A stretch of 64,000 bases of DNA from Eutreptiella sp. 'Long Island Sound 2002' (Eukaryota; Euglenozoa; Euglenophyceae; Eutreptiales; Eutreptiaceae), in assembly GCA_964036045.1 (NCBI GenBank), contig OZ038387.1, positions 58,994,427 through 59,058,426 on the forward strand. The letters are read 5' to 3'. The translations under genes were made by a program, and so were the position numbers. This document shows, in pieces, positions 57,898-64,000 of this stretch. The notes under the pieces were generated by a model. That model ran no database searches and was not told the DNA's origin. It saw only the letters and a program-made list of their open reading frames with translations. Position 1 is the stretch's first letter. Each line of letters starts with the position of its first letter.

Positions 57898-57985
57898 ACC
57901 CGGGATATCGCAGCGGTGTTCCCACCCGTATTCTTGCCCAAGTAACTCAGAATCATACACTTGAACTGTCATTTTTGGCGCATTT
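57898..57985 (+). repeat. Left inner terminal inverted repeat
   Basis: Its complement matches about 62940-63025: cccgggatat at the outer end, tgttcccacccgtat (57917-57931) perfect, then gtaact and catacacttga. A second, diverged copy of the acacttgagctgttttt block follows at about 58023-58042, a partial tandem duplication of the inner end. Confidence 0.75.
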
Positions 57986-58120
57986 TCCAAAAATTGCAGG
58001 TGTTTTTTTGGCGTTGATTCTTACACTTGAGCTGTTTTTTTTTTGGCGTGCGCGTGTAGGTGAGCATGCGCACAAATATACTCACGTGCATGCACATCAC
58101 AAGGGAAGGGTACATCACAA

Positions 58121-59914
58121 CTACTCTGATGCATTGCGGTCCTTGGTTTGTTGTCGAACATATTTCACAAATTCATCCCACATTGCAGAGCCATATGTCT
58201 TAGGAACATGGAATGATCTCCCCACAAGAGGCACTTGTAGTTTGAGTAGAGACCAAGTTGCAATACTATATTGGATGACCGTCTCAAAGCCACACTTTGC
58301 CCCCTTCCATTGCCCATGAGTAGATAGTTTAATCTCAGCCTTCAAGTCTCGCCAACGGCCTTCAAAGCCATGGCAAAGGAAAGGCTCAAGGGTACCCCAT
58401 CTGCGCAAAAACTGTGGCACATGGCACGTCCACACATGCATCCATGGAGTGCATGGCGCATCCAACGCATGCAACACCTTTCGCAATGAAGTAGCCGCGT
58501 CACATGCACCAGAAATGTCCTCGGCACTCGGCTTAGGCTTATATGCAACACGAAGCATACGGTGTGTCAAAGTGAACATTGACATGACAAGGTCCGCGGT
58601 TTCAACGTCGCGGTTATCAATGCGAGTTACTGTTTTGCAATGTTGACGCATCATATCAACAATAGGAGTATATAGACGCTTCTCATAGAATTTCAGAGCA
58701 TTGCTGATAGACCGCGGTAGAGCAGCACCATCATCATCACCACTGGTTAATGCGACAATGTCCACGTCAATCCCTGCAATGAAACGGTCTACTGCTGCTT
58801 TGGGAAGGCCTGCATCTTCGAGAATCTTTGCAACTAGTGGAATCTGCACAGTGAAGAGGACATTGACAATGCCATGTGAACAGTCAATGGCGTATTGATC
58901 AATCGGTATGGTGGGAAACATTGCTGTGCCAGACGCCGCCATTGCAGGGCAAGGGATAATGTAGGAAGCCACGTCATCCGGTGTCGCATCGCAACACGGG
59001 CAGGGTCTGCGTTCCGGTCGCGTGCATGATGGAGGGTCACAGCCTGCAATCTTGTACATCAGCATGTGGTCACCGCATAGGAAGACGCGGACGGTGTATT
59101 GTTTACCCTGGATGAAAACTGTGGATCCGTCTAGTTTTTGCACATCCTCAACCACTTTACAATGTCGTAACATCTCAGCCACCACCTCTTTTGATTCGGT
59201 GCCGCGCAATAGACAAAAAACGAAGTGCCGATGGGGGCTTTGCATGGGTAGGGACCGTAGGTGTGCGCACGGTGCCATAGTGCAAGCCACAACATGTGCT
59301 TTCCATAGAGGTACCCCATCCAGCCCAACCCTGATCCACAGTTCCCCCGCTCGTTGAGGATCAGGTTGAACCCACTCACTACCAGCGGACAGTGCATCAC
59401 ACATCAATGTGAAGGCAGCCAATAGCGAACACCATGCAACCGGAAGGGACTGTTGAATAAGTGCACTGAAGGTGGCAACTGTTGTTGTCAACCAGAACCA
59501 CACAGCCTCCACGCAATCCCATCGTACGCGACGGTCAACATTGTCGCGGATACGCTCTGCACTAGTCTTCAAAGCTAGCCGTAGGCGACAAAGATTAATG
59601 CATTCATCCCAAATCACCTCTCTTTGCATTGTGTTTGTTTTTGGTACCTTGTTGTGCAGCTCGATCTTCTCCTCATCCCACTGCGTCACACTCCAGTCTC
59701 CACCCCATGCTTCCTCTGCTATGTCTCTCAAAGCACGCTTTTGGCTGCGCTCAGTGCTGGGCATATGTCTGTGATCTCTGCGAAAGAGGGACGATGGCAA
59801 GACCCGGCGGGCCTGTGGAGTGAATGGTGTCCCGTGGTGTCGGAGCAGAAAGATTCTGTGCTGGGTACGCTGCTGTACACGTTCCAGACTACATCTGGTT
59901 CCACAGTGCAACAT
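58121..59914 (-). CDS. Candidate transposase (597 residues), superfamily not assigned
   Basis: The frame is open from 59914 to TAG 58121. The first 50 residues look non-coding, so the likely start or exon edge is near Met51 (59764). Central region: LWIRVGLDGVPLWKA with Asp199, then LCGDHMLMYKIAGCD with Asp282, closely followed by a Cys cluster PCPCCDATPDD (Cys305, 307, 308), and IDCSHGIVNVLF further on. An Asp in a strand, a second Asp, then CPxC shortly after is seen in RNase H-fold transposases of the CACTA and related groups; a late Glu in CHGFEGRWRDLK (about 520) could complete a DDE triad. I infer a transposase from this order and from its position between inverted repeats, but cannot name the superfamily. 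It is divergent from the SET gene, with about 0.5 kb between. Confidence 0.5.
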   Translation of the reverse strand: MLHCGTRCSLERVQQRTQHRIFLLRHHGTPFTPQARRVLPSSLFRRDHRHMPSTERSQKRALRDIAEEAWGGDWSVTQWDEEKIELHNKVPKTNTMQREVIWDECINLCRLRLALKTSAERIRDNVDRRVRWDCVEAVWFWLTTTVATFSALIQQSLPVAWCSLLAAFTLMCDALSAGSEWVQPDPQRAGELWIRVGLDGVPLWKAHVVACTMAPCAHLRSLPMQSPHRHFVFCLLRGTESKEVVAEMLRHCKVVEDVQKLDGSTVFIQGKQYTVRVFLCGDHMLMYKIAGCDPPSCTRPERRPCPCCDATPDDVASYIIPCPAMAASGTAMFPTIPIDQYAIDCSHGIVNVLFTVQIPLVAKILEDAGLPKAAVDRFIAGIDVDIVALTSGDDDGAALPRSISNALKFYEKRLYTPIVDMMRQHCKTVTRIDNRDVETADLVMSMFTLTHRMLRVAYKPKPSAEDISGACDAATSLRKVLHALDAPCTPWMHVWTCHVPQFLRRWGTLEPFLCHGFEGRWRDLKAEIKLSTHGQWKGAKCGFETVIQYSIATWSLLKLQVPLVGRSFHVPKTYGSAMWDEFVKYVRQQTKDRNASE

Positions 59915-60045
59915 CCGGAGAACAAGGTTGAGCTCCGAAATGCTGGTGTGTAATTCACCTCTGTTGTGTGCATTGTCATGTGTTCACGAGAGGCCAGCCG
60001 GTTTCATGGTGGCATCAGTCAACCTTGTATGTAACATTTCTGTGG

Positions 60046-60126
60046 CCGCTTTTTTTGACGCTTTTTTTGACGCTTTTTTTGGCGCTTTTTTTGACGCTTT
60101 TTTTGGCGCTTTTTTTTAAGCTTTTT
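60046..60126 (+). repeat. 12-bp T-rich tandem repeat, block 1
   Basis: About six units of cgctttttttga or cgctttttttgg. It lies just after the putative donor at 60029. Confidence 0.9.
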
Positions 60127-60276
60127 TGGTCGGTTTCTTCACATTTCGGGGTATGGTGGAACGTGTTGTTGCTGTTGTTGCTCACGCAGCACAGTGCTGT
60201 GACATCATGGTTTATCGTAGGGCATTTCCCAGGGAACCAAACCGCTGTGTATTTGACTTTTCAAGCGGTTTTTGTG

Positions 60277-60351
60277 GCGCTTGTTTTGACGCTTTTTTTG
60301 ACGCTTTTTTTGACGCTTTTTTTGACGCTTTTTTTGACGCTTTTTTTGACA
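60277..60351 (+). repeat. 12-bp T-rich tandem repeat, block 2
   Basis: About six units of cgctttttttga ending in gacactgttt. It lies 70 bp before the acceptor at 60422. Confidence 0.9.
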
Positions 60352-60422
60352 CTGTTTCGTGTTGTCCCTTGCTCCCCTGTGGCGTTGTGCCTTTCCTACT
60401 CCTTTTGCTCCATCTCTCGCAG

Positions 60423-61482
60423 AAGAGTCACAACCAACACCAGCAGTGATAGCGGAGCCCGCGGATGCGAACACCGTTCAAGAGGACGTCGAACAAGCGG
60501 AAGCGGCTGGGGATGCGGATCCAGACCTTGACCGCGAGGACTCCGATTGCTACCGGGCTTCACAGGCAACACAACCGGGTACTACGCATCCTACTCCTAG
60601 CGTTCCTCGTTTGCCCGCTGGCACCAGCTCGGAATTGTGCAAGTTCATCACCGGTGAGTTGAAGGATGCTCTGGACTGGACCCCGCTGAAGTTGCTGAGA
60701 GCGAATGCGGACATTCAGACCCTCACACTGAGAGGTTTGCATGCGAGCTTGATTGCTCTAGCTGGCGCGTGGTGGTGGGAGGCTGTCTTGGGTGCTGCAG
60801 TACCACCGGTCGTAAAGGCGGCGCAATCGAAGGCCTTGGCTTGGGGGGCCTCACTTACACGCAGGCTGGTCGTTAGTGACAGTGATCTATGGTGTGACGC
60901 TCCTTATGCAGTGAGTACTGCCGAACTACATGGGTTGGTGCCCGAGGGCACAATGCAGCCGCGGCTATTCGTACTGATGTTGGCCATCCTGGGCAGCCTA
61001 TGGAACCGACAAACGGTCGGCAACCCATGCCCGAAGCGTGCCATCGTGGGCAATGTGGTGTTGTCTCAGCACAAGGTGTCGACGAAGGACGCTGATGCCC
61101 TAGCACGACGCTTCGCGAAGGTGCCGGTTTTGCTGTCGCTACCCGTCATGATGCTCAAGAAAACCAAGACCCACACACCGTTGAAGATCAACGCCAGTGT
61201 TCACGTCGGAAACAGTGCCAGAGGCAAAGGTAGCCTGTCCGTCGTCGTGAATTTCCTCAGCATTGCCGCGCCTCCTGCCACCGTCTACTCCTATGCGTTG
61301 CCTGTCCCAGGTGTTCGTCAAGGCAAACGGCCGGCCGCGGCCCACAGTGACGGTGGCAGAAGCGAAGTGCGTGAGTGATGACGAGAGCGACGGAGCAAGC
61401 CGGACCAGTTCGGAGAGCCCGAGGAAGGTCCACAAGAAGTTGGACAAGAAGCGGGAGCGATCCGGCACACCACGTGCCACAG
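60423..61482 (+). CDS. SET-element gene, exon with unassigned domain
   Basis: Begins after acceptor ctctcgcag (60422). The first about 60 residues are acidic and disordered (EESQPTPAVIAEPADA...DPDLDREDSD). Residues about 80-290 form a hydrophobic/Trp-containing region (ELKDALDWTPLKLL, AGAWWWEAVLGAA) that I cannot assign. Near 61301-61320 the coding sense seems to move from the first frame (YALPVPG) to another (VFVKANGRPRPTVTVAEAKC), which continues as a Ser/Arg/Lys-rich tail to donor ACAG|GTATTT at 61482. This implies a one-base frameshift, or an unseen very short intron. The donor is phase 1 and matches the next exon. Confidence 0.5.
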
Positions 61483-61782
61483 GTATTTGTATGTGCTGCT
61501 CACAGACCCCCCCCCCCCCCCAACTATAGCAACATGGGGTGGAGTGGTGCCATAAACTAAGGCTCGATGCAGCATGCTTGCTGTCGTTTTTGGCGCTTTT
61601 TTTGACGCTTTTTTTGACGCTTTTTTTGACGCTTTTTTTGACGCTTTTTTCGACACTGTTTAGGCACCTTTTTCAACCGTCATGGGCATGGCACCCCCCC
61701 CCCCCTGGCCTGAGGTAAGAGGGAAGTCAGATGAACCGGGGCGCGTGGCCTGTCACCCGTGGCCCCTGTGATGTGTTCTCAG
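61483..61782 (+). other. Inferred 300-bp intron with poly-C and T-rich repeat
   Basis: Donor CACAG|GTATTTG and acceptor tgttctcag|GCAAG, both phase 1, so the frame is kept (…RATGKRKAHN…). Inside are C15 (61507-61521) and C12 (61694-61705) runs and block 3 of the 12-bp T-rich repeat. Confidence 0.65.
61585..61655 (+). repeat. 12-bp T-rich tandem repeat, block 3
   Basis: About five units of cgctttttttga ending in gacactgttt, the same terminal sequence as block 2. It lies in the inferred intron. Confidence 0.9.
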
Positions 61783-62738
61783 GCAAGCGGAAGGCGCACA
61801 ATGCGGGGAGTGGCTATGTGTCGGAGGAGAGCTTGGCCAGTTCAGTGCCCTCTTCAGCCAGTACTGCAGCCCTGCATGCTGAGTTGAAGGCAATGAAGGC
61901 CCGTCTCGATGGATTTGAAGCGGCGGGCCCCCAACCAGTCTTTCCCCCACAGTCAAGCGGGAATTCTATGAAGTCGGACGATAAGCTCGTCGCGGAGTTA
62001 AAGCAAGTTCGCGACGAGCTTGAGCAAGAGCGCACGCGGCGCCGCCGGGCAAAATCTACTGTTGGGTTGTTGGGTTTGCAGCTCATGGTTGTGGGATTGG
62101 TTGGTGATGTTAAGAAGGATGCATGTGTGTTGCCTCGGGCACAGGTGCAAGAGCAGTGGCGGATCTCATTTGGTAGTGAGATGTCCGCAGAGGATTGGAC
62201 CTCTTGGGAGCGGTTGTTGCCGCAGTGCTTGAGGTCCAAGGAGAACGACGTGTCTCCTTGACGGGACGCACCACCCCTTGCAGCACCTAGTGTCACCAGC
62301 GGTGCACCCCTTCTTGAGGGTGTGCATGTCCATGTCGGGCCAAGTACTGTAGGGGCTGGTGACGGTGTTTTTACATTATGCAATTTGCCTGCTCTGCCCG
62401 GTGGTTTGAGATTAACTCAATACCACGGCAAGATGTTAGAAGGTCACGTACGTGTCAATGAGTTGTTTCCAGCAGGCCACACATCAGGTTATGTTTTGCA
62501 GATTCGTGCGGATCCAGGCTTTGGTGGACTATACGTGGATGGGGAACACTCGTCCCATTGGTCCGCCAAGGTGCAGCACGGCAGGACAGGCGCCGGCCGC
62601 CTCAGGCTATATGTGCACCGAGGTGCCGGATGGCTACGCACTCTGGGACAAGCGATCCCAGCCGGCACTGAATTGACGACGGACTACGGGTCCGAGTTTT
62701 GGACTGGTCCCTTCAGGGGACTTGTTGCTCAACGTTGA
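61783..62738 (+). CDS. SET-element gene, final exon: coiled coil and SET domain, with one in-frame TGA
   Basis: From acceptor 61782 the frame encodes a Ser-rich segment, a coiled coil (AALHAELKAMKARLDGFE; later ELKQVRDELEQERTRRRR) and a short globular part, then TGA at 62259-62261. The same frame continues without break (RDAPPLAAPSVTSGAP) into a SET domain: VHVGPSTVGAGDGVFTL at the start, LTQYHGKML, a central WSAKVQHGR where SET proteins usually have NHS, and the C-terminal IPAGTELTTDYGSEFW, close to the GEELxxDYG-x-x-W signature. It ends at TGA 62736-62738. SET domains methylate lysines; the loss of the usual NH pair makes activity uncertain. The TGA could be a nonsense mutation or part of an unseen intron. 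Confidence 0.6.
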
Positions 62739-62809
62739 CAAATGGGGATTTGCTTTGCTATTGCATGTGCATGGTGACCAACAAGGATGTGTGCAACCCA
62801 CATGCATAT

Positions 62810-62810
<1 letters not shown>

Positions 62811-62840
<30 letters not shown>
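62811..62840. repeat. CA dinucleotide microsatellite
   Basis: Fifteen perfect CA units, followed by further CA/CG-rich sequence up to about 62870. Confidence 0.95.
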
Positions 62841-62843
<3 letters not shown>

Positions 62844-62939
62844 GCACGCGCACATGTGTACACACACGCGCGCTTTTTCGCACAAGCAAGTGTGTTGTTT
62901 ACGCGCATAAAAATGCACACGTATGCGTAAAAAAAGCGA

Positions 62940-63025
62940 CAAAAAGAACAGCTCAAGTGTATGTTTTGAAGTTACTCGGGCACAAAAACGGTACAATACG
63001 GGTGGGAACAGCGGATATCCCGGGT
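62940..63025 (+). repeat. Right inner terminal inverted repeat
   Basis: Matches the complement of 57898-57985. It contains gctcaagtgtatg, gttact, and the perfect 15-bp core atacgggtgggaaca (62996-63010), and ends in atatcccgggt. Confidence 0.75.
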
Positions 63026-63265
63026 CAACTCCCCCAAAACTCAAAAGCGATCAAATTCAGTCCAGTTAAAGCAGAGAAGAAACGAAAGGAACGGATACCC
63101 TCTCATCCTTTACAAGGATTACCATTGATCTCACTGCGGAGGAGGAGTATGCCTCCTTCCCATTGACAGAATTGAGTGAGAGGAAACGAAACCATCTACA
63201 TATGAGCTCAATGAGAAGGAGAGCATAGTATATGGTGTGAGATCTACCGTTTTCGTGTATGGGCA

Positions 63266-63556
63266 GCCCCGGCAACACCTGCCAAGGCCCCAATCAGTCA
63301 GGATTTGTCACCTATTCCATCACCATTTGCCCGGGCCATGTTTGAAGAGCAACCCCCAAAAAAGGTGAAAAAGGAAATGCAATGCTACCCTTGTAATTAT
63401 CCCATCAAGAAGAATGCATGTGGTGGCCAACGACCTGTCACATGTGACATTTGCCATGTTGTGTATCATATGTCTTGTGCCAAGCTCAGGTTTCCTCCGA
63501 AGCATGGTTCCTGGGCCTGTGAATCTTGTGTCACCGAAATGATTGGCTCCCAGTAG
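63266..63556 (+). CDS. PHD-finger exon
   Basis: The frame is preceded by a possible acceptor (gggcag, about 63265) and ends at TAG 63556. A Pro/Lys-rich lead (PISQDLSPIPSPF, then PPKKVKKE) precedes a C4HC3 finger: CYPC, then CDIC, CHVVYH, MSC, WACESC. The spacing is that of PHD fingers in chromatin proteins and in many transposon-encoded proteins. There is no ATG at the start of the frame, so it is an internal or final exon, or a fragment. It lies between the inner and outer right inverted repeats and may be a separate insertion or part of the element's cargo. Confidence 0.6.
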   Translation, partial: APATPAKAPISQDLSPIPSPFARAMFEEQPPKKVKKEMQCYPCNYPIKKNACGGQRPVTCDICHVVYHMSCAKLRFPPKHGSWACESCVTEMIGSQ

Positions 63557-63740
63557 ACCATCTATATGTGCCTAAATGTTCCATGGTTGTAGGGAGCTTG
63601 CTTGAAGCTCTGCGAAAGAAAGCTCATTTCGGATTTGTTCTACTCCAAGTGGTGTTCACAAACCGTGTTTTGCATGTGTCTCATATGCAAGGGTGTTCAT
63701 GGGGAGTGTGCAAGGTTGCGCGCTAATATCCTCGGGGTCA

Positions 63741-63789
63741 TATACCACGGATATCTGCAGATATCCTCGGGCCTGAATGCCACGGATAT
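63741..63789 (-). repeat. Right outer inverted-repeat arm
   Basis: Complement of 57849-57895. Further partial copies of the ccacggatat motif follow at 63801-63850, so this is a small cluster. Confidence 0.7.
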
Positions 63790-64000
63790 AATATTTGTGC
63801 CTAATGCCACGGATATCTGCGTCGTATCCCGTGGCATATACCACGGAAATCGACCGGATACCTTCAGCCCTACTCATGACATGAGTGATGTGCCCAATGC
63901 TACTTGGCAAGTTCACCTTTTGCCATCTAACTTGGAACAATCCGGAATTTATTGTCGTCAATGATTTGTATTTGCTTTGCTGTTTGCGTGGCTCTTGTCC

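Larger units (their letters stand above)
59915..60422 (+). other. Divergent intergenic/leader region and first intron of the SET gene
   Basis: Holds a short possible first exon (ATG 60006, MVASVNL) ending at donor CTT|GTATGTAA (60029), two blocks of 12-bp T-rich repeats, and a strong acceptor: a pyrimidine-rich tract ending ctctcgcag at 60422. Whether one or two introns lie here is not clear. The region must also carry the promoters of the two divergent genes. Confidence 0.45.
57849..63789. mobile_element. Inverted-repeat-bounded element with candidate transposase and SET-domain gene
   Basis: Two nested inverted-repeat pairs bound it. Outer pair: 57849-57895 against 63741-63789, about 47 bp with few differences, built of ccacggatatctg and gatatcctcgggcc blocks. 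Inner pair: about 57898-57985 against 62940-63025, sharing a perfect 15-bp core (57917-57931 against 62996-63010) and the cctcaagtgtatg-type block. Between the inner arms lie a 597-residue candidate transposase on minus and a divergent plus-strand gene ending in a SET domain. The PHD exon (63266-63556) sits between the inner and outer right arms. Either the inner arms are the true ends (about 5.1 kb) and the outer motif is a host repeat, or the right end carries an insertion. I found no target-site duplication. Confidence 0.7.

Noticed and set aside
60046-60351. A coding repeat of the form FFDAFFDA
   Set aside because: The blocks recur between good donor and acceptor sites and read as hydrophobic simple sequence; an intronic location explains them better.
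44729-62261. Reassigned genetic code (TGA as sense)
   Set aside because: TGA ends the alveolin and the FRDN protein in places where the coding sense clearly stops; only two lone internal TGA occur, both in mobile elements.

Overview
This is nuclear DNA of a eukaryote, most likely an alveolate. The strongest host gene is an alveolin (cortical network protein) at 11181-15268 on the minus strand. It has Val/Pro/Glu-rich EVPVE-type repeats between blocks of a DAADGVIDGK-containing repeat. Apparent spliceosomal introns, long gene-poor stretches, many runs of 10 or more G or C, and several dissimilar mobile elements fit a large repeat-rich genome. A dinoflagellate is my first guess: the reverse transcriptase-like protein at 26020-29815 resembles, from memory only, a family common in dinoflagellate genomes. 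A chromerid cannot be excluded.

Layout. 1-11180 holds no gene I can defend. 11181-15268 (minus) is a two-exon alveolin gene with a strong splice acceptor four bases before its ATG. 15275-26019 is mostly anonymous, with one Pro/Lys-rich ORF at 24219-24605. 26020-29815 (minus) is a GIY-YIG plus reverse transcriptase-like protein of Penelope-like (PLE) type, with an unusual FRDN in place of the normal YxDD and two apparent frameshifts. 33463-36050 (minus) holds an acidic ORF with a nuclear-localisation-type motif, a hAT-like (DUF4371-type) transposase fragment, and a small protein with two Cys/His zinc modules.

40981-50381 is a 9.4-kb PLE-like retroelement with 767-bp terminal direct repeats, set into a host poly-C tract. 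Its single long reading frame, interrupted by one TGA, encodes GIY-YIG nuclease, reverse transcriptase, a CCCH zinc finger, acidic repeats, a complete JAMM metalloprotease motif, a PHD-like finger, two small beta-type repeats, and a J-domain with HPD. This is the most striking object in the window.

52191-52547 holds two identical tRNA-Val(UAC) genes. 57849-63789 is bounded by two nested pairs of inverted repeats. It contains a 597-residue candidate transposase (minus) and, divergently, an intron-containing gene ending in a SET domain. A PHD-finger exon lies between the inner and outer right arms. The introns of the SET gene carry the same 12-bp T-rich tandem repeat.

No operon-like organisation is seen. 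The main theme is mobile elements of different classes that carry chromatin- or ubiquitin-type domains (JAMM, PHD, SET, J).
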